A stretch of DNA of 64,000 nt from assembly GCF_040026395.1 (NCBI RefSeq), contig NZ_CP157278.1, positions 1,302,001 through 1,366,000 on the forward strand. The letters run 5' to 3'. The number at the start of each line of letters is the position of its first letter. Positions within the stretch are counted from its first letter, which is position 1. The notes under the pieces are model-generated. The model saw only the letters and a program-made list of their open reading frames with translations, was not told the origin of the DNA and made no database searches. This DNA comes from Pedobacter lusitanus. Lineage in GTDB: Bacteria > Bacteroidota > Bacteroidia > Sphingobacteriales > Sphingobacteriaceae. This document shows, piece after piece, positions 47,002 through 55,544 of this stretch. Made by a program: the position numbers and the translations under genes.

Positions 47002-48306
47002 TCAATTTTGATAGCCCAATAATTTCCTAATCTGATAAAAAAACCTCTCAATAAGTCTTAAATCCTGAGTTACAATCTCTGCATTACCTCTAAGTTCTTT
47101 ATCAAAAACCAACGACTTATTATAGCTCGTTTTCAAACCTTTAGGGAGAATAATATCTACATAGTAATTACCTTTTTCATCGGTTGTAAGGGAAATATTT
47201 CGTACTTTTCCTTCCACAATACCATATTCCTGAAAACGGTAATTATCAAGCTTAATTAAGACTTTTTCGCCTTGAGCAATTTTACCGGAATTGATTGCAG
47301 GTACAGACATTCTACCTACTAAAGCTATTTTTTCTTTTGGAAGAATCGATAAAATTGCATCCCCACTTTTTACAAACTGGTTCTCGCCAAAAAACTGTTG
47401 AAAACTCGCAATACCGTTTGTTGAAGAAATTATTAAATACTCTTGTTCCCATTGCCTTAATGATTTCCTTAGTTGTTCAAATGACTGTAAAGTTTGAGAA
47501 GAGAAGGTAATTTTATCTTTTTCGGTATTAATACTCACTCCGCTTTTTGTTTTATTCAGATTAGAAATACCTTCCTCCATTTGTGATAACGAAATATTCA
47601 AATTCTCCACATTCTGCTGAGCCTGGAGAAATTTAATCTTTTCATTTTCAAATTCCGTTGATGCAATTACCCCTTGAATGAATAATTCATGAAAACGCTG
47701 GTAATTTTTCTTTGTAAGCTCATATTTTATCAGTTCAATATTTTTTTGTTGTTTTAAAGCAATTATTCTTCTCTTGTATTCTGAAATGCTTTGGCTGGCT
47801 GCCAGATTTTCAGGTGCATAGGGTTGTAATCTTGTAAACAATTTTTCGTCCCGAAAAGCTTTGGAAAATGTATTATAATCACTCTGAAGCTCTCCTAATT
47901 TATACGTTAAAACTTTATGAATTGGAAATGAGGATAGCTGTGCGGGAGTTATAGAATCTACCAGTTTTTTAAGTTCTAAAACATCCTTATAATTGGCTGT
48001 TGATTGCAAAACGATTAATAACTCATTTCTTTTTACTTCCTGATGATCTTTAATAAATATTTTCTCAATTTTGGAATTAGTCCTGGATTGAAGTCTTTCA
48101 GGTGGATTTTGTGAGGTTACGATAATTGACGCCGGAATAAATTCAGGGTATTTGATGATATAGCTCATTAGTAAAATAAGCAGAAGAATAGCCATAATAA
48201 TACTATTTCCCCAGCGAATCATCCAGTGAGGGGGATCGCTAAGAACATCCTGAACACTTTCAGAACGGAGTTCAATATTATCTAAAATATCTTTTTTAGT
48301 TTCCAA
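47002..48306 (-). CDS. HlyD family membrane fusion protein
   Basis: A 434-residue adaptor. One N-terminal membrane segment (IIMAILLLILLMSYIIKYPEF, near 33-53) is followed by a lipoyl/barrel-sandwich half (PERLQSRTNSKIEKIFIKDHQEVK), a long coiled coil (about 100-280) and the second half (SGDAILSILPKE, with VEGKVRNISL). It links the ABC exporter to the outer membrane. Its start overlaps the ABC transporter gene by 11 bp, and it is the last gene of the RiPP operon. Confidence 0.92.
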   Translation of the reverse strand: METKKDILDNIELRSESVQDVLSDPPHWMIRWGNSIIMAILLLILLMSYIIKYPEFIPASIIVTSQNPPERLQSRTNSKIEKIFIKDHQEVKRNELLIVLQSTANYKDVLELKKLVDSITPAQLSSFPIHKVLTYKLGELQSDYNTFSKAFRDEKLFTRLQPYAPENLAASQSISEYKRRIIALKQQKNIELIKYELTKKNYQRFHELFIQGVIASTEFENEKIKFLQAQQNVENLNISLSQMEEGISNLNKTKSGVSINTEKDKITFSSQTLQSFEQLRKSLRQWEQEYLIISSTNGIASFQQFFGENQFVKSGDAILSILPKEKIALVGRMSVPAINSGKIAQGEKVLIKLDNYRFQEYGIVEGKVRNISLTTDEKGNYYVDIILPKGLKTSYNKSLVFDKELRGNAEIVTQDLRLIERFFYQIRKLLGYQN

Positions 48307-50491
48307 GCTCTAATTGATTTTTAACAAGTTTATAGTATTCTCCTTTTAAGGCCACTAATTCAGTATGATTCCCTTCTTCTACAACTTTTCCCTGATCCAG
48401 AACAATGATTTTATCGGCATGCTTTACGGTAGATAATCTATGTGCGATCACAAGGGCTGTTTTTCCTTTAAAAAAATGTTCCAGATTTTCCATAATCACT
48501 TTTTCATTATTAGCATCCAATGCACTCGTAGCTTCATCAAAGAAAATGTATCCTGGTGATTTATAAATGGCTCTTGCAATAAAAAGCCGTTGTTTTTGTC
48601 CAGTACTTATTCCTACACCTTCAGTTCCAATTTTAGTGTTGTAACTTAATGGTAAACTTTCGATGAAATCTTTTATATTGGCCATTTCTACTGCTTGTCT
48701 CAATTTTGATTTATCAACATAATCTTCACCTACAGCAATATTATTTGCAATAGTATCGTTAAAAATATATCCCTCCTGCATGATAACTCCACAATGATCT
48801 CTCCAGACTCTTGGAGAGATATTTTTCATATTGGTATTTCCAATTCTAATGTCTCCAATATTGGGTTCGTAAAATTTCATTAATAATTTCAGAAGTGTTG
48901 TTTTTCCACTTCCACTTGCCCCAACAATAGCTGTTGTCTTTTGATAAGGAATAGTTAAACTTAAATTTTCAAAAACAAAAGCTTCCGATCCTACGTATCG
49001 GAAAGATATATTAAGAATTTCAATATCTTTTTTTGAAATTTCAGAAGCATATTCTTCGTCTTGATTTTCTTCGTCTTCTTTATCATGAATTTCGCCTAAT
49101 CTTTCCAAAGATATTTTAGCATCCTGAGTTTGCTTGATGAAATCAATTAACTGTACTAATGGACTATTTAATTGTCCGATGATGTATTGAACAGAAAGCA
49201 TCATCCCTAAAGTTAGGTTTCCACTCAAAACTAATTTGGCAGAAAGAAAACTTACCAAAATATCTTTCATTTGATTGATGAAGTTTCCTCCGACAGATTG
49301 CCATTGCTCTAAAGAGAGAGATTTAATTCTGATTTTAAATAGTTTTACCTGTAGAAATTCCCAACTCCATCGTTTTTGTCTCTCAGCGTTATGCATTTTT
49401 ATTTCCTGCATCCCGTTGATGAGTTCTATCACTTTACTCTGTTCTTGAGAAACCTGCGAAAATCTTTTATAATCCAGTTCTTTTCTTTTTTTTAAGAAGA
49501 AACTGATCCATCCTATATATATAACAGCACCAATTAGATAGACGACGAACAACCTGTAGTCATACAACAGCAAGACAATACTGAAAATAACCAAATTCAC
49601 CAGTGAAAAAAGTGTGTTTAATGAAGAATTAGTTAAAAGTTGTTCAATCCTGTGATGATCATTGATTCGTTGCATGATATCTCCTGTCATTCTTGTATCG
49701 AAGAAACTAATAGGAAGCTTCATTAGTTTAATAAAGAAATCAGAAATAATTGATATGTTGATTCGGGTAGAAAGGTGAAGCAGGATCCAGCTTCGGATCA
49801 CTTCAATTCCCATTCCTCCCAGGAAAAGCATAACTTGAGCCAGTAAAACTAAATAAATAAAATTGAGGTCCTGATTTTGAATGCCGACGTCTACAATACT
49901 TTGAGTTAGAAAGGGTAAGATAAGAGACAATAAACTTCCGGCCAATAATCCAGTCGCTAACTGAATGATAAGCGATTTATACTTCAACAGGTATTTCGAC
50001 AGAAATATAAAACTAACTTTACTTTGCTGATTGTCAAATTCTGTCTGAAAAAAAACCGGAGTAGTTTCCAGAATTAAAACAACGCCTTCTTCAGTATGCT
50101 CTTTAGCATTTTCACCAATCCAAAATTTAATAAATTCTTCCCTTGTATAAGTGATAAGTCCATAACTTGGGTCAGAAATGTAGACAATGTTTTTTTTATC
50201 GATTTTGTAAACAATAACAAAATGGTTTTTATTCCAGTGTACAATACATGGCAATGGGACTTCTTCTACGAGAGTTTTGAAATCTATTTGAGCTCCCAGC
50301 GTGCGAAAACCTAAGCTTTCAGCTGCAACACTTAATCCCTGCAAACTACTGCCTGCTCTTGTTGTTTCAGACAGGTTACGGATTTGCTGTAATGAAATAT
50401 TTTTGCCATAGTACTTGCTTATAATGCGTAAGCAAGTGGGGCCACAGTCTTTGGTATCCGCCTGGCGATAATGAGGGAAGTTTTTTAGCAT
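48296..50491 (-). CDS. Peptidase-containing ABC transporter (C39)
   Basis: A 731-residue exporter with three parts. The N-terminal C39 peptidase (1-140) shows QADTKDCGPTCL (catalytic Cys) and HWNKNHFVIVYKID (catalytic His). A six-helix membrane domain follows (about 160-440). The ATPase domain has GASGSGKTTLLKL (Walker A), STGQKQRLFIARAI (a variant signature) and YIFFDEATSALD (Walker B). It should remove a leader after a GG-type site and export the peptide made by this operon. Confidence 0.94.
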   Translation of the reverse strand: MLKNFPHYRQADTKDCGPTCLRIISKYYGKNISLQQIRNLSETTRAGSSLQGLSVAAESLGFRTLGAQIDFKTLVEEVPLPCIVHWNKNHFVIVYKIDKKNIVYISDPSYGLITYTREEFIKFWIGENAKEHTEEGVVLILETTPVFFQTEFDNQQSKVSFIFLSKYLLKYKSLIIQLATGLLAGSLLSLILPFLTQSIVDVGIQNQDLNFIYLVLLAQVMLFLGGMGIEVIRSWILLHLSTRINISIISDFFIKLMKLPISFFDTRMTGDIMQRINDHHRIEQLLTNSSLNTLFSLVNLVIFSIVLLLYDYRLFVVYLIGAVIYIGWISFFLKKRKELDYKRFSQVSQEQSKVIELINGMQEIKMHNAERQKRWSWEFLQVKLFKIRIKSLSLEQWQSVGGNFINQMKDILVSFLSAKLVLSGNLTLGMMLSVQYIIGQLNSPLVQLIDFIKQTQDAKISLERLGEIHDKEDEENQDEEYASEISKKDIEILNISFRYVGSEAFVFENLSLTIPYQKTTAIVGASGSGKTTLLKLLMKFYEPNIGDIRIGNTNMKNISPRVWRDHCGVIMQEGYIFNDTIANNIAVGEDYVDKSKLRQAVEMANIKDFIESLPLSYNTKIGTEGVGISTGQKQRLFIARAIYKSPGYIFFDEATSALDANNEKVIMENLEHFFKGKTALVIAHRLSTVKHADKIIVLDQGKVVEEGNHTELVALKGEYYKLVKNQLELGN

Positions 50492-50663
50492 GTAAATGCT
50501 TTATAAAATTATAGTAATAAATTGTTTTTCAAACTAATCAACATATTTAATGATATCTGAAAGTTCGATACGATTATTAATTTTTTGTGATCTATATTAA
50601 GTATAGTTCGTTAAAATCCAGAGTAATTTCACTTCCCGGATAAACACGAAATCATGCTCTATA

Positions 50664-51716
50664 TTAAAAAAAACCGGCCATGCCATAATATTTTATAGCT
50701 TTTTGTTTTAACGGACTTAAACTCCATTCCTCCCATTCTCCGGTGTAGGGATCATAACCACATTTTAAAGGCTTAGATTTATCTAATCCATCTTTATCAA
50801 TATGTGTTCGTTCTGTGTAAGCACGGCAATCTGTACAGATATAACGAAACTCACAATCTTTGCATATTTCGATATGATCTTTAGTAAAGTCCTGATATTT
50901 CTTAAAACCTGCGGAGCTTAGGGCATCCTTTAGACTTGTGTTTTTTATATTCCCAAAATTTTGGGGCATTGATGGGCAATTTTTTATATCTCCGTTTTGA
51001 GATATAAAAAGTTTATCCTTTAAACAATTATTATGAAGCATAGATTTGGATATATTTTTTATATCAGTCATAAAATAGTCTTCATCTATTATACCGCAAT
51101 GTTTTATATCCGTAAGATTTCTCTCATAGAATAAGACAGTAAACAAGTCATCATATTGCAAACTTTTATTATAAGGTGCATTATAAATATAGAGTAACTG
51201 TATTCTTTGATTTCTTGCTATTCTTTTCGTAGCCGCTTTGGCCTCTTTTTCATTTGTATAGGGAATTAGTACTTCAATCGTTCTTATGGAGGAAGTATCT
51301 AACAATTTTAATATCTTTTCTATTCGATTTTTTGAATATTCAAAAAATCGAATCTGGATAAATTCAGCATCAATGTCTTCTATTTGATTATATATTTCAG
51401 GCAGGCAATAAGAGTCGTCACATTTATCTTCAATAATTATTTCATTAATATCCCTCGGACTTTCCCATACTATTTGTTTTTGTATAGCATTGGTATTATT
51501 TGTTGCGTAACCAAAGTCATCTCTCAAAAGAATTGAAATCAAGTCATAATTTTCATCTGTATTAAGAATAAATTGGTTGTCAGAAAATTGAGTGTTTATT
51601 ATATCAGTTGAAAGGCTAAATATTTTACGTTTATAATGATCTATTATTAAACTATTTAAACTCCCCTTTACAATAATGCAGTCTTGATATAAATGGAAAT
51701 ATTTAAAGTTCTTCAT
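50664..51716 (-). CDS. gwsS: Grasp-with-spasm system SPASM-domain maturase
   Basis: A 350-residue protein. The C-terminal half has the SPASM cysteine pattern (NGDIKNCPSMP, then CKDCEFRYICTDCRAYTERTH and KPLKCGYDP), which binds auxiliary Fe-S clusters. The N-terminal half has no CxxxCxxC radical-SAM motif, as in the grasp-with-spasm partner proteins. It is thought to assist the ATP-grasp ligase in peptide maturation. Its start overlaps the 69-aa gene by 14 bp. Confidence 0.88.
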   Translation of the reverse strand: MKNFKYFHLYQDCIIVKGSLNSLIIDHYKRKIFSLSTDIINTQFSDNQFILNTDENYDLISILLRDDFGYATNNTNAIQKQIVWESPRDINEIIIEDKCDDSYCLPEIYNQIEDIDAEFIQIRFFEYSKNRIEKILKLLDTSSIRTIEVLIPYTNEKEAKAATKRIARNQRIQLLYIYNAPYNKSLQYDDLFTVLFYERNLTDIKHCGIIDEDYFMTDIKNISKSMLHNNCLKDKLFISQNGDIKNCPSMPQNFGNIKNTSLKDALSSAGFKKYQDFTKDHIEICKDCEFRYICTDCRAYTERTHIDKDGLDKSKPLKCGYDPYTGEWEEWSLSPLKQKAIKYYGMAGFF

Positions 51717-51912
51717 GAAATAGGTTAGTATTTATAAAAGGAGTACTTACCTTATCATAAACCTTTGTTTTAAGTTTAGAAGTGTTGAATTTCTTTGAAA
51801 AGACAATATCAGAAAAGTTCTGTTGATCGTCATTAAAGCTTTCAATTTCCTGTTTAAATTCAACATCCATCAAAAAATAGATGAGATTAAATTTGTTTTT
51901 CCTGCGATTCAT
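51703..51912 (-). CDS. 69-aa protein overlapping both maturases
   Basis: A small protein whose start overlaps the ATP-grasp gene by 26 bp and whose end overlaps the SPASM gene by 14 bp. It is basic at the N-terminus (MNRRKNKF) and rich in Asp/Asn/Lys later. No domain recognised. Tight overlap on both sides argues that it is translated by coupling with the maturases and belongs to the system, perhaps as a recognition or chaperone subunit. It is not precursor-like: it has no GG-type leader end. Confidence 0.6.
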   Translation of the reverse strand: MNRRKNKFNLIYFLMDVEFKQEIESFNDDQQNFSDIVFSKKFNTSKLKTKVYDKVSTPFINTNLFHEEL

Positions 51913-52858
51913 TGTACATTTTTTTTAATGCTAATGCAATTTCTTTTTCTAAATAAGTGTTATTAAAAAAAGAATGATAGGTAAATTGTCCAGTAGGATT
52001 TATTTCTAAAAACACATAGTTTTCATCTTCATCTACCATTAAATCAATAGAAGCACAATTAAGATCAAAATATGATAAAACATTCTCAATTTTATTTTCA
52101 ATTTCCTCAGGCAGTTCAAATATTTCATATCTGCTGCTAAAATCAATTAGGCTTAATCGGTGATCTACTTCATTAAAATTCTTTTCGACAATTTTGGTAG
52201 AGAAAAACTTACCCAAAACATAAAAGGTGCGCACTTCAATTTTTTTTTGAACTCTCTTTTGAAGGAGTGCAGGAGCAAATGAATCAGGAATATTATTAAG
52301 GTTATTTATTAAAGTAGTTTTCATCCCAATAGCCCTTTCTTTAAAAAACAGATTAACACAATTTTCCATTGGTTTGGTTATTAATTCCCCTTCCTTTTCC
52401 AGTATGAATTTTAGCTGTTTTTTATTACTTACTAAATAAGATGGAGGGATTTCTAATCCAAATTTTTTAGCAGCCTGCATTTGCATTAACTTGTTTTGTG
52501 TTAATAAAAATGGAGAGGTTAACCATTTAATATTTGTACTTTCACGTAAAGTTTTAAAGACATATTCACGAATTGCTTTCGACTCCTTTTCAATGAATAT
52601 ATTTACATTGTTTCCGAGCTTTTTTGATATGTTATGCATTTCTGAATCATCAAAGATAGCAGGCGTTTTTCTAAACCAGATGACTGAAATGTTTTGCTGG
52701 GAAACTCCATAAAATGATATTATATCTTCAGCAAAATTTATTTCTAATGAATCGTAGAAATCTTCATTTAATCTTAGATATTGTACGTTAAATTTTTTAA
52801 GCCAGCTTATAACCAGATCAGTGGAAGTGTCTGTTTTAGTTGAAAAAATTAGGACCAT
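51887..52858 (-). CDS. gwsG: Grasp-with-spasm system ATP-grasp peptide maturase
   Basis: A 323-residue ATP-grasp ligase: IWFRKTPAIF early, LTSPFLLTQNKLMQMQAAKKFGLEIPPSY (hinge and ATP-binding region), LITKPMENCVN, FAPALLQKRVQKKIEVRTF and SIDLMVDEDENYVFLEINPTGQFTYH, with the metal-binding E-x-N-P-x-G-Q. Members join Asp/Glu side chains to Ser/Thr/Lys side chains, giving graspetides. It follows the precursor gene. Confidence 0.92.
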   Translation of the reverse strand: MVLIFSTKTDTSTDLVISWLKKFNVQYLRLNEDFYDSLEINFAEDIISFYGVSQQNISVIWFRKTPAIFDDSEMHNISKKLGNNVNIFIEKESKAIREYVFKTLRESTNIKWLTSPFLLTQNKLMQMQAAKKFGLEIPPSYLVSNKKQLKFILEKEGELITKPMENCVNLFFKERAIGMKTTLINNLNNIPDSFAPALLQKRVQKKIEVRTFYVLGKFFSTKIVEKNFNEVDHRLSLIDFSSRYEIFELPEEIENKIENVLSYFDLNCASIDLMVDEDENYVFLEINPTGQFTYHSFFNNTYLEKEIALALKKMYNESQEKQI

Positions 52859-52968
52859 CTACTTATTGCATTTGAAACTATTGGTCAAAAAAAGACAATT
52901 CCCAGCAGAAATCTCGTTGATTTAGTTTCAAATCTAAAGACCAGAATTTGAGTAAGTCATAACAGAAA

Positions 52969-52997
52969 AATAAGCGTATAAAATTTATACGCTTATT
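52969..52997 (-). promoter_or_regulatory. Hairpin between precursor and maturase genes
   Basis: AATAAGCGTATAAA and its complement flank one base (29 bp). It begins 19 bp after the precursor stop codon. On the minus strand it could act as a partial terminator or processing stem so that more precursor than maturase is made. Confidence 0.55.
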
Positions 52998-53016
52998 GAC
53001 ACACCTATTAAACATC

Positions 53017-53214
53017 CTAATATGGATCGCCTGTTGAGTCTAAAGGATAATCTGTACCGCCCGGAGCAAGTCTTTTGCTTTTAGGTTTTGACGGAATTAC
53101 TACTTCTTCAATAGTATAAGTATTATACCCTCCATACACCTTAGCTCCAAATGCTTTTGTAAACCCACCAAGGTTTTTTGCTTTAAGATTTGCAATTGAT
53201 TTTTGGTTCTTCAT
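53017..53214 (-). CDS. Graspetide-type precursor peptide
   Basis: A 65-residue peptide. The leader (1-29) is basic and ends AKVYGG, a GG-type processing site for the C39 exporter; a second GG is at 16-17. The probable core (30-65) has acidic acceptors E36, E37, D55, D59, D63 and donors T32, T34, S42, K43, K45, S46, K47, T54, S60, T61. The tail has GGTDYPLDSTGDPY, with two T-D/D-S-T units. It heads the operon and has its own promoter. Confidence 0.85.
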   Translation of the reverse strand: MKNQKSIANLKAKNLGGFTKAFGAKVYGGYNTYTIEEVVIPSKPKSKRLAPGGTDYPLDSTGDPY

Positions 53215-53250
53215 TTTATTATCTTTTTATAGTTTAATTGATTATTTGAT

Positions 53251-53282
53251 CAAATATAAAATACTAAAAGTGATAAAACAAA
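53251..53282 (-). promoter_or_regulatory. RiPP operon promoter TTTG-N20-TATATTTG
   Basis: On the minus strand TTTG (53282-53279) and TATATTTG (53258-53251) are 20 nt apart, matching the Bacteroidota promoter. The start codon of the precursor lies about 37 bp after the -7 element. Confidence 0.65.
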
Positions 53283-53308
53283 TTTTATCACATTAATGTG
53301 ATAAAATT
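53281..53308. promoter_or_regulatory. Perfect 28-bp palindrome over the RiPP promoter
   Basis: AATTTTATCAC ATTAAT GTGATAAAATT is perfectly self-complementary. GTGATAAAA occurs again at 53270-53278, so three half-sites alternate across 53270-53305 around the -33 element. An operator for a dimeric regulator is likely. The remaining gap (53309-53663) shows nothing distinct. Confidence 0.6.
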
Positions 53309-53663
53309 TATAATACGGATCGAAACCACGCTTTTCTGACTTAAAAGATCTCTGCAAATTCAAAATATCGTATCAAAAAGTATGTTTAGTGCACCTAAGA
53401 AGGCATATAAAAACCTGCACGCACTTAAACCTGCTTTAAAGGCAGATCCTATACTCAATAGGATCCGAACTATGACCCATGGTTTGTAGCAATTCTAACA
53501 TCACGATAGCTGTTGGATTATGACATTGAGCCTAATATATACGCTATAAGACTACCCGATTCCTTTATAAACCGTGACATATATCACATAAATAATCTGT
53601 CAAAAGTCCTCTTCGCACCTGGCAAAAACATCTCACTTTTGATTTGTAAAAATTAATAAAACC

Positions 53664-54431
53664 ATGAGATTAAAAAACAAAATAGCTGTAGTTACCGGCG
53701 GTAACAGTGGCGTAGGACTTGGGATTGCTAATGCTTTTAGAAGCGAAGGTGCATTTGGCACAATAACCGGCAGGAATAAAAAAACACTCGACACCGCTTT
53801 AGAGCAGCTGGGAAATGATTTTATTGGAATAACTGGCGATGTAACCAATTTAGATGACCTTGAAAAAATATTTAAAGGAACATTTGAAAAGTTTGGTAAG
53901 ATTGACGTGTTAGTAGCTAATGCAGGTGGGGCTATAGAAGGTATTGATCTGGGATCTGTTACCGATTTTGGGGAAGAGAGTTATGATAAATATATGAACC
54001 TGAATGTGAAAAGTGCTTATTTATCCGTTCAAAAAGCGTTACCCTATATGAATGATGGAGGTTCAATTGTTTTGATAGCTTCTGTGGCTGCTCATATTGC
54101 AACACCAGGAATGTCAGTTTATGGCGCTGCCAAAGCAGCGGTTATATCATTTGCAAAGGGCTTTTCGCTTGATCTATTGTCAAGACAAATTAGGGTGAAT
54201 GTATTAACCCTGGGTTCGATAGATACACCGGTTTTCGCAAAAATGGTACCTGAGGAACATATTGACTATGCTAAACAGCTTTGGGCAAATTTCACACCAG
54301 TTGGAAGAATCGGCCAACCTTCTGATGTAGCCAATGCTGCTGTTTTCCTTGCATCTGATGCGTCATCATTTATACTTGGTACAGAGATCACTGTGGACGG
54401 TGGCTTTTCTGTTATGAATTTGATGAAATAG
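53664..54431 (+). CDS. Short-chain dehydrogenase/reductase
   Basis: A 255-residue classical SDR with TGGNSGVGLGIANAF (dinucleotide binding), NAGG, a catalytic Ser in LIASVAAH, YGAAK as YxxxK, and the C-terminal GTEITVDGGF. NAD(P)-dependent; substrate unknown. A Crp/Fnr regulator gene follows 120 bp later with its own promoter and may control it. Confidence 0.92.
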   Translation: MRLKNKIAVVTGGNSGVGLGIANAFRSEGAFGTITGRNKKTLDTALEQLGNDFIGITGDVTNLDDLEKIFKGTFEKFGKIDVLVANAGGAIEGIDLGSVTDFGEESYDKYMNLNVKSAYLSVQKALPYMNDGGSIVLIASVAAHIATPGMSVYGAAKAAVISFAKGFSLDLLSRQIRVNVLTLGSIDTPVFAKMVPEEHIDYAKQLWANFTPVGRIGQPSDVANAAVFLASDASSFILGTEITVDGGFSVMNLMK

Positions 54432-54502
54432 TGTCTAAAAATAATCCAAATTGCATTTAAAATATTCTATTAGGGTTATGAAAAATAGGCCCATACCTTT
54501 GG

Positions 54503-54535
54503 TTTGCTTTCATATTCCAAAAAATAATAGCTTTG
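54503..54535 (+). promoter_or_regulatory. Bacteroidota promoter TTTG-N21-TAGCTTTG
   Basis: TTTG (54503-54506) and TAGCTTTG (54528-54535) lie just before the Crp/Fnr gene. The start codon at 54552 leaves a leader of only about 10 nt. Confidence 0.5.
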
Positions 54536-54551
54536 CATAAAGCTATTCAAT

Positions 54552-55145
54552 ATGTTTAAAATTTTCGCTGCTTATTTGGTTGAAAAAGCCGGCTTAAACG
54601 ATAAAGAACTAAAACAGATAGAAGACCTCACAGTAACAAAAAAACTTCGCAAGCGTCAATATCTGTTACAGGAGGGGGATATTTCTGATTACAGGGCTTT
54701 CATCACTAAAGGATGTCTACGCATGTATTATCTAAGCACAGATGGTATAGAGCATACCATAAAATTTGCGGTTGAAAACTGGTGGATAACTGATGATGAA
54801 AGTTATAATTCAGGCGGCCCCACCAAATATAACATAGACGCACTCGAAAACAGCGAATTGTTGCTGATTAAGAAGGAAAACCTGAATCTCTTATTTAATT
54901 CTATACCTAAATTCCGGGACTTGAAGGACAGACTGGGTATTAAACGTTTTGAAGCCAGTCAAAACAGAATTCTTAGCAGTATTACTGAAACCGCTGAAAA
55001 AAAATATGATAATTTCATCAGGTTATATCCACAAATTTATAATCGGGTACCATTACATATGGTTGCGTCATATCTTGGTTTATCACGGGAAACCCTTAGC
55101 AGGGTCAGGAAAAAATACGCAAAATATCATTCTAAGGATAAATGA
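54552..55145 (+). CDS. Crp/Fnr family transcriptional regulator
   Basis: A 197-residue regulator with the cyclic-nucleotide-binding-type fold (LRKRQYLLQEGDISDYRAFITKGCLRMYY) and a C-terminal helix-turn-helix (MVASYLGLSRETLSRVRKK). Like other short Bacteroidota members it lacks clear cAMP-binding Arg/Ser. It follows the SDR gene, which is its most likely target, but could also act on the palindromic operator 1.2 kb to the left. Confidence 0.9.
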   Translation: MFKIFAAYLVEKAGLNDKELKQIEDLTVTKKLRKRQYLLQEGDISDYRAFITKGCLRMYYLSTDGIEHTIKFAVENWWITDDESYNSGGPTKYNIDALENSELLLIKKENLNLLFNSIPKFRDLKDRLGIKRFEASQNRILSSITETAEKKYDNFIRLYPQIYNRVPLHMVASYLGLSRETLSRVRKKYAKYHSKDK

Positions 55146-55389
55146 TGACCCTATTTGAATACTGGCTTATTTGAACATCTCAAATGCGTTTGTAGCATCG
55201 ATAAATTGTTGAATGATTTTTTTCATATCAATTTGTATTGATTAATAGTCTTACTTAATTATTCAACGTGATTATTCGTAATTATACAGGACTAATTGCC
55301 AACACAACAAACACAAACAGCTGTAATTCAATGTATTAAAACAATAAAGAAACAAATAAGAAACATGTAAAAGACTACGCTTGTTGTGG

Positions 55390-55430
55390 AAAACTCGCTT
55401 CTATTTTTGCTAAAAATAGAAGCGAGTTTT
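55390..55430. terminator. 19-bp hairpin terminator
   Basis: AAAACTCGCTTCTATTTTT and its complement with a 3-nt loop. It is 245 bp beyond the Crp/Fnr stop codon, so it ends that transcript or a short RNA from the gap 55146-55544, in which I see no other gene. Confidence 0.7.
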
Positions 55431-55544
55431 TATGGAGAGAAAATCAATCCGATGAAATATTGACTATCATTAATGCAAAAAAACTAATTCATTTTTTATA
55501 ATTCGGACATAATGCACTGATCCCAAAAATCCAGACCTATCTTT

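Noticed and set aside
52859..53016. Second promoter for the maturase genes
   Set aside because: No TAnnTTTG with proper -33 on the minus strand in this gap.
53281..53308. Palindrome as an Fnr or Crp site
   Set aside because: Half-site order is TCACA-N4-TGTGA rather than TGTGA-N6-TCACA, and it is not TTGAT-N4-ATCAA; left as an unidentified operator.
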